Assembly (NCBI GenBank): GCA_018821535.1
Contig: JAHJLV010000037.1
Span: 124,001-188,000, forward strand
Source: Pseudomonadota bacterium
GTDB lineage: Bacteria > Desulfobacterota > Desulfobacteria > Desulfobacterales > Desulfobacteraceae
Direction of reading: 5' to 3'
DNA: 64,000 nucleotides
Position numbers and translations under genes: made by a program. The notes under the pieces were generated by a model, which was not told the DNA's origin, ran no database searches, and was given only the letters and a program-made list of their open reading frames with translations. The stretch's first letter is position 1. Each line of letters begins with the position of its first letter. Shown in pieces: positions 27,219 to 35,251 of this stretch.

Positions 27219-27683
27219 TCAATCTTCATCAGACTGTACAGGATACACACAGCCGTTTATATCCAGAACCATCTGTCCGTCTTGATCTTTCATAAATCTG
27301 GACAGTTTGATCAACGCCTGGGATGTGAACTTGATCAGATGGGCATCTGTCTCAAGATACAGGTTGTCATTTTTGCTGAAAAGTCTTCCGTCTTCAAAGG
27401 CTGATGTTTTCATGGTATTCAAGATCAGGCGGATTGTTTTTCCGATTTTTATATCCACCACAAATACGGCTGTCTCTTCACAGGGAAAATACACTTTTTC
27501 CTCAAATTCATCCGTTGTCTGATACACATAATATCCGTTATCATCCTTTGCGATGGATTCATTGAAATATTTTATAATTTTGTGATGTTCAAACCGGCCA
27601 TGCTCATTTCTCCAGACCCCGTTTTCATCCATCCAGAATACAGCATCTTCCTTTGAAATAATGATCTGCTTTTTTTTGCCCAT
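27219..27683 (-). CDS. Conserved-looking protein of unknown function (154 aa)
   Basis: I do not recognise a family with confidence. The protein is soluble, acidic and rich in aromatic beta-type segments (EDAVFWMDENGVWRNEHG near the N-terminus, YFPCEETAVFVVDI in the middle). No signal peptide or cofactor motif is visible. It starts 36 bases beyond a hairpin terminator and precedes the MscS-cNMP gene by nine bases, so it probably shares its transcript. The start ATG at 27683 follows CAGGGGCACTATTTT, a modest ribosome site. Confidence 0.65.
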   Translation of the reverse strand: MGKKKQIIISKEDAVFWMDENGVWRNEHGRFEHHKIIKYFNESIAKDDNGYYVYQTTDEFEEKVYFPCEETAVFVVDIKIGKTIRLILNTMKTSAFEDGRLFSKNDNLYLETDAHLIKFTSQALIKLSRFMKDQDGQMVLDINGCVYPVQSDED

Positions 27684-27698
27684 AAAATAGTGCCCCTG

Positions 27699-27751
27699 AA
27701 AAACAAAGTGCTGAAAACAAAGGTCTTAAAAGATCTCTTTACTTTCAGCAC
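27699..27751 (-). terminator. Terminator after the decarboxylase beta gene
   Basis: On the minus strand GTGCTGAAA (27751-27743) pairs perfectly with TTTCAGCAC (27716-27708), with an inner AAGGTCTTAAAAGATCT-type hairpin, followed by TTTGTTTTT. It sits 38 bases beyond the decarboxylase beta stop. Confidence 0.65.
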
Positions 27752-27789
27752 TCAATTTAAATCCGGAAAAAATGACCGGATTGTTTTTG

Positions 27790-28920
27790 TTAATGAGCCA
27801 TCAAGCTCCACAGCACACCTGCTGCAATGGCAGATCCGATAACACCGGACACATTCGGCGCCATGGCATGCATCAACAGAAAATTGGTGGGATCCTCGCG
27901 CTGACCCACCATATGAACCACCCGTGCTGAATCCGGAACAGCCGACACACCGGCCGCACCGATCAAAGGATTGATCTTGGTTTTCAAAAACAGGTTCATG
28001 ATTTTGGCAAAGAGCAGACCGCAGGCAGTTGCCACACCGAACGAAAGTGCGCCCAGAACAAAAATCTTGACGGAGGCGGTTGTCAGAAACACATCGCCCT
28101 GGGTACTGGCACCTACCGTAACGCCTAACAGAATCGTTGCAATATCAATAAGCGATGTTCTTGCTGTTACCGCAAGCCGTTCTGTCACGACCGCTTCTTT
28201 AAGCAGGTTCCCGAAGCACAGCATGCCCAGCAGCGGCAAGGCTGCCGGCGCCAGAAAACAGCACAGAACAAATGCCACTATCGGGAATATTATTTTTTCT
28301 CTTTTTGTTACGTCTCTGGGTTCTTCCATCCGGATCAGACGTTCTTTTCGGGTGGTCAGAAGCTTCATGATGGGCGGCTGGATAACCGGAACCAGCGCCA
28401 TATAAGAATATGCCGCAACCGCAATGGGCCCGATCAGGTGCGGTGCAAGTTTTGCCGTAAGAAAGATAGCAGTGGGACCGTCTGCACCGCCGATAATGCC
28501 GATGGCTGCAGCTTCATTTCCTTCAAACCCAAGGGCCAGTGCACCCAGAAACGTCAGGAATACGCCCATCTGGGCAGCGGCTCCCAGAAGCATGAGGACC
28601 GGGCGTGCCAGAAGTGTTGAAAAGTCCGTCATGGCCCCGATACCTAAAAATATGAGTGGCGGATAAATACCCTGGGTTACGCCAAAATATAAATAATGCA
28701 GCACTGAATTATTTTCATAAATTCCCAGACCCAGCCCTTTGAAAATAGGAATATTTCCAATCAGCATGCCAAATCCAATGGGAACCAGCAGCAAAGGCTC
28801 ATAATCTTTTGCAATTCCCAGATAAATAAAGACCATACCCACGATGATCATGATAATATATCGGTAGTCCCACAGGTAAAACCCGGTGTTATGATAAAAA
28901 TCTAAAAATAACGCATCCAT
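27790..28920 (-). CDS. oadB: Na+-translocating decarboxylase beta subunit (OadB/GcdB/MmdB family)
   Basis: A 376-residue polytopic protein with the family signatures [17 protein letters not shown] (about 95), [21 protein letters not shown] (about 140), [13 protein letters not shown] (about 270) and [19 protein letters not shown] (about 322), whose Asp, Asn/Ser and Ser residues line the Na+ path. The beta subunit decarboxylates carboxybiotin and exports Na+. The gamma subunit is encoded 53 bases upstream, but no carboxyltransferase alpha or biotin-carrier gene is in the window, so which acid (oxaloacetate, methylmalonyl-CoA, glutaconyl-CoA) cannot be told. Start is at ATG 28920; AGAGGAAAATTAT precedes it. 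Confidence 0.92.
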   Translation of the reverse strand: MDALFLDFYHNTGFYLWDYRYIIMIIVGMVFIYLGIAKDYEPLLLVPIGFGMLIGNIPIFKGLGLGIYENNSVLHYLYFGVTQGIYPPLIFLGIGAMTDFSTLLARPVLMLLGAAAQMGVFLTFLGALALGFEGNEAAAIGIIGGADGPTAIFLTAKLAPHLIGPIAVAAYSYMALVPVIQPPIMKLLTTRKERLIRMEEPRDVTKREKIIFPIVAFVLCCFLAPAALPLLGMLCFGNLLKEAVVTERLAVTARTSLIDIATILLGVTVGASTQGDVFLTTASVKIFVLGALSFGVATACGLLFAKIMNLFLKTKINPLIGAAGVSAVPDSARVVHMVGQREDPTNFLLMHAMAPNVSGVIGSAIAAGVLWSLMAH

Positions 28921-28973
28921 ATAATTTTCCTCTTATATATCAAATTTCCACAATCCGTTTACCAGATCAATTC

Positions 28974-29417
28974 TTACCTTACCGCCCGGTCAGACACTTC
29001 ATTTTTCCACATAAAAAAACCGTTTTCATCCGATTCGACAATTCTCATTTTCAACAGTATATTCAAACTGGGGTAAGGGTCTTTTATTCCACTGATCTGG
29101 GCAAGATGCAGCAGTCTGGGCAATGAAAAATGATCATCCAGAGTTCGGGCCAGAAGGGCAAACTGCTTGACCGTTTCTTTCTGGCTCCGGGTTAAAACAA
29201 TAGTGATAATTTTTTCACCCTCTTTTTCATCCACTTTTTTAGATTTTTTAGATTTAAAAAAAGCCGTTATTTTTGAAGGATCTTCATACAAGGCAAGCAC
29301 CTTGTAAAGTTGAGAAATCACCAGCGAAAGGGATACCAGTCCTGAAAACACGATCGAAATACCAACAATGGAAATCGCCCATCCGTTACTGGCATTGATA
29401 GATTCTAATCCGTACAA
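28974..29417 (-). CDS. OadG-like decarboxylase gamma subunit, TTG start
   Basis: Read from a TTG at 29417 placed six bases after GGAGGTGG, the product is 147 residues: a single N-terminal membrane helix (AISIVGISIVFSGLVSLSLV, about 13-32), then KVLALYEDPSKI and a lysine/glutamate-rich linker (KSKKSKKVDEKEGEK), and a C-terminal soluble segment ending WKNEVSDRAVR. One helix plus a polar tail, next to the beta subunit, is typical of gamma subunits that assemble the pump. The frame stays open upstream to 29588, but that part overlaps the previous gene in another frame and lacks any likely start. The soluble tail is longer than in classical OadG and may do something else. Confidence 0.75.
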   Translation of the reverse strand: MYGLESINASNGWAISIVGISIVFSGLVSLSLVISQLYKVLALYEDPSKITAFFKSKKSKKVDEKEGEKIITIVLTRSQKETVKQFALLARTLDDHFSLPRLLHLAQISGIKDPYPSLNILLKMRIVESDENGFFMWKNEVSDRAVR

Positions 29418-29433
29418 ATGTCCACCTCCACTC

Positions 29434-29883
29434 TTAAAATTGTTGCAGAAGACCCGGGCCTTCATTGTTTTTTGCAAAAGGCGCTTTGGCATCAAGATAC
29501 TCCTGCCAGGCATCCATAATCGTTTCCGCCATGGCGGAATCTTCCCGGATAAGTTCCATAAACCCCTGTCTTGATAATGCAAAGACACTGCCTTCTTCCA
29601 AAACGCTTAAACTGGTTTTGTATTTTCCTTTGGCAGATAAAAGTTCCAGTCCCATAAAATCACCAGGTGTGTCCAAAACGATTGCTTTGCCTTCATCCAT
29701 GGCAAGCAGGACTGTTCCTTTACCCAGAAGAAAAAACGTATGTGCCGTATCACCGGAATTTGTAAGGATATCCCCGGGGTGAATCGTCCACTGGTCAAAC
29801 ATGCCAGCCAGACGTTTCACAGAATCCGCATCAAGAAGGCCAAAAACCTTTGATTTTTTTAAAATTTCTTTAATATCACGCAT
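29434..29883 (-). CDS. Stand-alone cyclic-nucleotide-binding-like domain protein
   Basis: About 149 residues forming one cNMP-binding beta roll: KVFGLLDADSVKRL, HPGDILTNSGDTAHTFFLLGKG and GDFMGLELLSAKGKYKTSLSV. There is no helix-turn-helix, so it is not a Crp-type regulator. The phosphate cassette lacks the usual Glu and Arg (LELLSAKGKYKT), so ordinary cAMP binding is unlikely. ATG 29883 follows GGGGAAAGC; the frame opens further up to a TTG at 29931 and an ATG at 29907 with poorer sites. It leads the decarboxylase gamma-beta genes (16-base gap). A role in sensing or in docking to the pump is speculation. Confidence 0.75.
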   Translation of the reverse strand: MRDIKEILKKSKVFGLLDADSVKRLAGMFDQWTIHPGDILTNSGDTAHTFFLLGKGTVLLAMDEGKAIVLDTPGDFMGLELLSAKGKYKTSLSVLEEGSVFALSRQGFMELIREDSAMAETIMDAWQEYLDAKAPFAKNNEGPGLLQQF

Positions 29884-30135
29884 GCTTTCCCCACATAATT
29901 TATTCATTTTTTCATAAAAGGATTTATTCAAGCATATTTTGATGGTGCTGTCGATAGAAAAATATCAGAAAATTCAGTTTTTGACAGCATTGAAGCTTCC
30001 CGCAGATTCAATGTCCCTGAAATGCTGCCAGACCCTTATGAACGGAGACAAGGATAATAAAAATCCTTTGACTTTTTGCTCAATTTTATTGATACTCAAA
30101 TATCATTCACCCCCATTCCATGATAAGGAGAAAAC

Positions 30136-30669
30136 ATGCCGGCACCCATGATATCCATTGATGAAATTTCCAAGACCCTTTTAAAAACAGCCCAGCATAC
30201 CCTTGAAACCAGCACCCGACAGGAAGTAACTTATTCGTCAACCATACAAAGAATCCCCAAGGTTTCCATGAAACCCGACCTGACCTGTTTTGTTCAATTC
30301 AACGGAGATTATAACGGCCTTCTTGTTATTAATTTCAGCGCAAATGCCGCTTTTGAAATTTATAAATCCTATATGAAAGCCATGGGAATGCCCAAGGACG
30401 AACTGGCCGGAACCCTTGCGGACCCTGATGTTTCAGATACCATAGGAGAAATCACCAACCAGATTATGGGCCAGATGGTTAAAGAAGTTGAGGATGAATT
30501 CAGTCTTAATGCCGTTTTTGGACAACCCAAGGCGCTGACCATCAACAGCTCCATCACCCTGGTCATTGATTCGGACTACAGGGAAAACAGAAGACTTTCC
30601 TTTAAAATCGGCAATTACAGTTTCAGAATTGAAATTGCCATGGAGCACAGTGAGTTTATTCTTATTTAG
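30136..30669 (+). CDS. CheX-like chemotaxis phosphatase-family protein
   Basis: A 177-residue soluble protein of the CheC/CheX fold: GLLVINFSANAAFEIYKSY (about 57-75), then the active-site-like helix DTIGEITNQIMGQMVKEVE where Glu and Asn of the ExxN signature appear, and a C-terminal swapped-strand region (IGNYSFRIEIAM). CheX proteins dephosphorylate CheY-P. No che genes adjoin it; the chemoreceptor at 45-47 kb is the nearest relative. AAGGAG precedes the ATG. It may form a short unit with the M48 protease gene 21 bases downstream. Confidence 0.8.
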   Translation: MPAPMISIDEISKTLLKTAQHTLETSTRQEVTYSSTIQRIPKVSMKPDLTCFVQFNGDYNGLLVINFSANAAFEIYKSYMKAMGMPKDELAGTLADPDVSDTIGEITNQIMGQMVKEVEDEFSLNAVFGQPKALTINSSITLVIDSDYRENRRLSFKIGNYSFRIEIAMEHSEFILI

Positions 30670-30690
30670 TTTTAAAACCCGGAAGATCCC

Positions 30691-32106
30691 ATGAAACGCA
30701 TAATATCATTTTTTGTCGCTGTCTTTATCTTTTTGTGCCCCATGAATAATGCTTTTGCCATATCCATTCCCGAAGAAAACGAGCTGGCCAAAAAATTCAT
30801 GAAAATGGTAAAAGACAACAACATGATCTTGAATGATCCCGCTGCAAACCATCTGGTAAACCAGGTTGGCAGGCATCTTCTGTCTGTTCTGCCGCCTCAG
30901 CCGTTTAATTATTCATTTTATATTGTTGATGATGATATCTTCAATGCCTTTGCAAGTCCAAGCGCCAATATTTTTGTGTACCGGGGACTGATCACCGCCC
31001 TTGATTCCGTTGATGAACTGGCAGGCATTATCGCCCATGAAATAGCACATGCCTCCAGCCGTCATGTTTCAGAATCCATTGACCGGGCAAAATATATCAA
31101 TCTTGGGAGTCTGGCCGGATTGCTGGCAGGCGTTATTATCGGCAGCCAGTCCGGAGGAGATGCCGGGACTGCAGTTATCGGAAGCTCCATGGCAGTTGGA
31201 CAGACCGCCATGCTTGCCTTTACAAGAGAAAATGAAACCGAAGCAGATGAAAAAGGCATCATGTACTTGAAAAAAAGCTGCTTTTCGCCCCGGGGACTTT
31301 TATCCGGCCTGATGAAAATCAGGGCAGCTGATTTCAAGGGAATTGAAAATATTCCCGATTATGTAAAAACACATCCGGGAACCGGAAACAGGATTGCCCA
31401 TACCGAACTCATCCTTTCTGAACAAGGGGATGATAAAGACAAACCGCCATGTCCTGCGACTTTCCAGTTTGACATGGTAAAGCACAGACTTTTAGGGCTC
31501 TATTCAGATATTGAACCCGCATTGAACAAATTGACCACCCAGCTGGAAAACGAGCCCTCAAATCCAGCCATGAATTATGGTATCGGGCTTATCTATGACA
31601 GAAAACTGATGCGGGAAAAAGCGCTGTTTCACCTGAGAAAGGCATTGTCTGTTGATCCTTTTAATCCGCTGATCCGGATAGAAATGGGAAGAATCTACCT
31701 TGAAAGCAAAGAAACCCAAAAAGCCTTTAACATGCTCCAAGACATTGAGTCTGATCCTGTTTTAGGCCTCCTGGCAAAGTCCTATCTGGGCTCAGCCTAT
31801 CTTGAACTGGGAAATCTTGAAAAAGCCAAAATATCATTTTTACAGATAATAGAAAAAGAACCCGTACTTTATCCCAAAGCCTATTACCACCTGGCAAATA
31901 TCCTTTCCCAGGAAAAAAATCCAGGGCTGTCCCACTATTATCTGGGGGTGTATTATGAAAAAACCGCAACACCTAAAACAGCCAAGATTCACTTACGAAA
32001 AGCGCTGGAAAAATTAAAAGATCCCGGCGACATCGAAAAAGCCAAAACACTTCTGGACAAACTGGAAAAAGAATTCCCGCAGAACAACGCTGTTCCCAGA
32101 ATTTAG
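30691..32106 (+). CDS. M48-family periplasmic metalloprotease with TPR repeats (BepA-like)
   Basis: A 471-residue exported protein. A signal peptide (about 1-24, cleavage after NAFA) is followed by an M48 peptidase domain with zinc motif HEIAHASSRH (about 113-122) and the downstream Glu in ENETEADEKG (about 184), then several TPR units (about 270-460; AMNYGIGLIYDRKL, AYLELGNLEKAKISF). This layout is that of E. coli BepA/YfgC, which assists and degrades outer-membrane assembly proteins. It follows the CheX-like gene by 21 bases, with GGAAGATCCC ahead of the ATG, and converges on the flavoprotein gene at 32139. Confidence 0.9.
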   Translation: MKRIISFFVAVFIFLCPMNNAFAISIPEENELAKKFMKMVKDNNMILNDPAANHLVNQVGRHLLSVLPPQPFNYSFYIVDDDIFNAFASPSANIFVYRGLITALDSVDELAGIIAHEIAHASSRHVSESIDRAKYINLGSLAGLLAGVIIGSQSGGDAGTAVIGSSMAVGQTAMLAFTRENETEADEKGIMYLKKSCFSPRGLLSGLMKIRAADFKGIENIPDYVKTHPGTGNRIAHTELILSEQGDDKDKPPCPATFQFDMVKHRLLGLYSDIEPALNKLTTQLENEPSNPAMNYGIGLIYDRKLMREKALFHLRKALSVDPFNPLIRIEMGRIYLESKETQKAFNMLQDIESDPVLGLLAKSYLGSAYLELGNLEKAKISFLQIIEKEPVLYPKAYYHLANILSQEKNPGLSHYYLGVYYEKTATPKTAKIHLRKALEKLKDPGDIEKAKTLLDKLEKEFPQNNAVPRI

Positions 32107-32138
32107 ACCCGCTGTGTTAAACCATATCAAACCCATTA

Positions 32139-34139
32139 TTATATATTAAGTGCTGCGAGAAAACCGCCATGAATTGCATCATTGAGCTGCCTGGGTGCTG
32201 CCCCGTCACCAATAACTGAAAAAGGGATACCAAGGGTTTCAATCTCTTGCGAGATCGTTTTAACGGATTTAGAGCCGGATGCAATGACCACATTATCAAA
32301 TTGTTCCTGTTTAATTTCATTGCCTGATTCATATTTAACCAGACCTTTTTTAACGGAAAGAACCTTTGCTGAGGTATATGATTTCACACCATATTTTTCC
32401 AGATTTCCAAACAATACCCATCTGGTGGATTTGCCAACACCGGCACCAGTTCTGGCAAGCATTTCAAAGACCGTAACTTTTGAGGTGCCTGTAAACACAT
32501 ATTCTCTTAATTTCTTGTCAGATACCGCTTCATATCTGAACAGAAAATGAAGAACTTCCGGAGACATGCTTCCCTTTGAAGCAATAAAGTGTGCTGTTTC
32601 AAGGCCCACTGCTCCACCACCAATGACGGCAACTTTTTTCCCAAGAGGCGGGTTATCTTTTAATATATCCCATGAGGTATAGACACAGGGACTATCAACA
32701 CCTTCAATGGGAGGAACAAGAGGTTCTGCTCCTTCTGCAACAATCACATGGTCAGGATTTTTTTCTTTTATCAATTGCGCTGTAACTTTTGTATTAAAGA
32801 TAACGTCAATATTATATTTTTTGAGCATTGCCCGGTAGTAGCGTATAAATTCCAGTAATTCCTGTTTGTGGGGCGGTGCTCCGGCAAGCCACAACTGCCC
32901 GCCGATTTCATTGTCTTTTTCATAAATTTCCACATGATGGCCCTTTCGTTTTGCCGTTATTGCAGCTTCGAGCCCGCCGACACCAGCACCCACCACCAGA
33001 ACCTTCTTGGGTGAATCGACTTTTGTTAGAATTCTTTCTCCCTCAAAACCTGCCTGTGGGTTTCCAAGGCAAAAAACAGGAGACCCTGAAAAAATCTGGT
33101 CTGTACACCCCTGGTTGCACCCAACGCAGGGCCTTATTTCTTCAGGCTTGCCTGCTTTTGCCTTATTGGGCCACTGGGGATCTGCAATGAGAACCCGGCC
33201 AAGATTCACCATGTCGGCAAAACCATCCTTTATAATATTTTCAGCTTCATAGGGTGTTGTAATTCGATTTGAGGCCATAACAGGGATGGAGACGGCTTTT
33301 TTAATATTCTGTGCAAAATATGCAAAGGTTCCCCGTGGCAGTTCCATGGGAAGCTGAGGAATTTTTGATTCATGCCATCCGCCGGTCACGTTTATCACAT
33401 CTATGCCACACGCTTCGTATACCTTTGCAATTGCCGGCATTTCAGAATCTGTATTACTCTGATCCACCAGATCATTTCCAGCCATCCTTATACCAAGGGG
33501 ATAATCGTCCCCAAGGCTCTGTCTCATCATTCTAATAATTTCATCTGGAAACCTCACTCGATTTTCAAAACTGCCGCCATACTCATCAGTTCTTTTGTTT
33601 TTAAGGGGAGATAAAAACTGGGTGATCAGATAACCGGCTGATGCAATGATTTCAACACCTTCAAACCCTGCATCTTTTGCCCTTGCCGCAGCCTGTACAA
33701 ATGCTGTTTGAATCTCTTTTATCTCTTTGATGGTCATCTCTTCTGGTTCAGTCCTTGAATAATTTGAATAAATTTTTGAAGGTGCTTTTGGGGTGAGGTT
33801 GTTAATCATCATGGGATGGGAGTAGGCACCAGCATGAAAGAGCTGAATCCAGGGGCTTGCTCCCGCCTGTTTTATAATACCTGTCAATTTTTGAAACGAT
33901 GGAATGTATTCATCTTTTTCAATGCCCAGTGTAAAAAAACCGGAACCGATAAAATCAACCCCCACCGGGCCGACCGTCACAATACCTGCTCCTCCGTGGG
34001 CAATCTCCTTGAAAAAATTGTAATACCTGTCGTTTAATTTTTTGTCCATGGAAAACAAAACCCCCAAAGAGGGATATGCTGTCCGGTTTTTAATTGTCAG
34101 ATTGTTGATTTTAATCGGGCTCATCAGATTGTTAAACAT
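32139..34139 (-). CDS. Second 2-enoate reductase-like flavoprotein (OYE family, FMN-FeS-FAD)
   Basis: A 666-residue paralogue of the enzyme at 21.4 kb with the same order: FMN barrel (to about 345; VEIIASAGYLITQFLSPLKN), FeS site CVGCNQGCTDQ with a later Cys in VFCLGNP, and nucleotide domains with VLVVGAGVGGLEAAITAK (about 380) and VAVIGGGAVGLETAHFIASK (about 505). It lacks the HHAGR of the first (QLFHAGAYSHP instead) and carries an extra segment (about 525-555, LHFLFRYEAVSDKKLREY) in the second dinucleotide domain. Start 34139 is chosen for AAAGGG six bases upstream rather than ATG 34157. It is transcribed alone; substrate unknown. Confidence 0.9.
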   Translation of the reverse strand: MFNNLMSPIKINNLTIKNRTAYPSLGVLFSMDKKLNDRYYNFFKEIAHGGAGIVTVGPVGVDFIGSGFFTLGIEKDEYIPSFQKLTGIIKQAGASPWIQLFHAGAYSHPMMINNLTPKAPSKIYSNYSRTEPEEMTIKEIKEIQTAFVQAAARAKDAGFEGVEIIASAGYLITQFLSPLKNKRTDEYGGSFENRVRFPDEIIRMMRQSLGDDYPLGIRMAGNDLVDQSNTDSEMPAIAKVYEACGIDVINVTGGWHESKIPQLPMELPRGTFAYFAQNIKKAVSIPVMASNRITTPYEAENIIKDGFADMVNLGRVLIADPQWPNKAKAGKPEEIRPCVGCNQGCTDQIFSGSPVFCLGNPQAGFEGERILTKVDSPKKVLVVGAGVGGLEAAITAKRKGHHVEIYEKDNEIGGQLWLAGAPPHKQELLEFIRYYRAMLKKYNIDVIFNTKVTAQLIKEKNPDHVIVAEGAEPLVPPIEGVDSPCVYTSWDILKDNPPLGKKVAVIGGGAVGLETAHFIASKGSMSPEVLHFLFRYEAVSDKKLREYVFTGTSKVTVFEMLARTGAGVGKSTRWVLFGNLEKYGVKSYTSAKVLSVKKGLVKYESGNEIKQEQFDNVVIASGSKSVKTISQEIETLGIPFSVIGDGAAPRQLNDAIHGGFLAALNI

Positions 34140-34446
34140 ATTATTCCCTTTATACATATCAATAGTTTTCGTATTAATTTTCAGCTGTTTTCAATCTTTG
34201 GACATATCACGGAATTTATATGGTTTCAACGTTATGTTGCTATAAAATGAAGATATAAAATAAAATGAAATATATTCATTTTGATTGTTGAAGACCCACC
34301 GGTACCACATATAGTAATAATGCATTTTCCATATCGATTTTGACATCTGACAAACGTCATCCAAATCTTCTCATAGATGTTTCAGCAGGAAAACCCAACA
34401 TAATCTCTCACTGATTTTCCAAGCCTTTATTTTTCTTTGTATTCAC
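34140..34446. other. Intergenic region between the second flavoprotein and the PEP-CTERM gene
   Basis: AT-rich, no gene seen. It holds a perfect palindrome AAAATGAA-N5-TTCATTTT (34262-34282), about 125 bases before the flavoprotein start, and ACCCACCGGTACCA (34294-34307), which shares the ACC-N-ACCGGT half of the thiolase operator. Either could be a regulator site for the flavoprotein; a clear promoter was not found. Confidence 0.4.
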
Positions 34447-34496
34447 TTGATAAAGCCTGATACAGGTACTATATATTATGTAAAATCTGTATCAGG
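34447..34496 (+). promoter_or_regulatory. Promoter with perfect 10-bp inverted repeat (operator) before the PEP-CTERM gene
   Basis: TTGATA (34447-34452) and TATATA (34470-34475) are 17 bases apart. CCTGATACAG (34456-34465, in the spacer) and CTGTATCAGG (34487-34496, near the expected start of transcription) are perfect inverted copies separated by 21 bases, two helical turns. This is the arrangement of a dimeric or tetrameric repressor flanking the -10 box. Confidence 0.6.
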
Positions 34497-34573
34497 ACAA
34501 TGAACGTGAATTTTCTGCTGACATTTATTCATTGTCATGGCCAACAGATAAAATCTGAAAAATGGGGCAAAAG

Positions 34574-35224
34574 ATGAAAAAAACCGGAAGCAATATCGGC
34601 ATTATCCTTTTTTTAATCTGTTTTTTATCGGGTTCGGTTTCCGCTGCCTTGGTGGCTAAAGACGAATATGTGATTGATTTTAATGCAGGCACCAATGGCC
34701 AGGTCTGGCTCAGGAATATGGATTTGTTCACAGGTTTGACCGCTTATGAACAAATCCTGAGCGTCGCTCGATACAGCCAGATCCCGGAAGACACACAGAT
34801 TGCCACCTGGCACATTGCGACAGAATCCGATTTTAATAATTTGATGCAGAACTCGGCCGAAGAGGTTTATTCAGTATTTATCGGGGCGGATTTGTTCAGC
34901 AGCGCAGCACCATATTATCGTTCCGTCTTGAGTGGCCGGATATTGCCCGATTCCGGTTATACGCACTATGACGCAGGCATTTACAGAAGTGAAAGCAAAT
35001 ACGATCCGTCAGATCCGGTGCGGTACAGCTTTTTTCAGGTGGCCAATGGACGTATAAATTTTACAGTGGGGATACCGCCATTAGACGGCAATTATGCTGC
35101 TGGCAATTACGGAGCCTGGGTCGTTGCAGACATTATAGCCACGGCCATCCCCGTACCTGCTTCAGTATTGCTCCTAGGATCGGGAATATTTGCTTTCAGC
35201 ATCAGAAAAATATTGTTTCCCTAA
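34574..35224 (+). CDS. PEP-CTERM-type sorted exported protein, unknown function
   Basis: A 216-residue secreted protein: signal peptide (about 1-24, GIILFLICFLSGSVSAA), a soluble body with no family I recognise (VWLRNMDLFTGLTAYEQ), and a C-terminal sorting tail IPVPASVLLLGSGIFAF followed by basic residues. That tail (VPxPA, hydrophobic helix, RK end) is the PEP-CTERM signal processed by exosortase and linked to exopolysaccharide export. No exosortase is in the window. The ATG at 34574 lies six bases after GGGG; an upstream in-frame ATG at 34562 is possible. Transcribed from an operator-flanked promoter. Confidence 0.8.
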   Translation: MKKTGSNIGIILFLICFLSGSVSAALVAKDEYVIDFNAGTNGQVWLRNMDLFTGLTAYEQILSVARYSQIPEDTQIATWHIATESDFNNLMQNSAEEVYSVFIGADLFSSAAPYYRSVLSGRILPDSGYTHYDAGIYRSESKYDPSDPVRYSFFQVANGRINFTVGIPPLDGNYAAGNYGAWVVADIIATAIPVPASVLLLGSGIFAFSIRKILFP

Positions 35225-35251
35225 ATGTCGTTCTTGTGCTCCGCCCTCATT

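Noticed and set aside
28974..29588. Longer 204-residue version of the OadG-like protein
   Set aside because: The extra N-terminus overlaps the cNMP gene in another frame and is unlike any gamma subunit; a TTG with a strong ribosome site fits the helix start.
29939..30135. Plus-strand 70-codon frame before the CheX-like gene
   Set aside because: No ribosome site, overlaps the real start of the CheX-like gene in another frame, and the product has no plausible composition.
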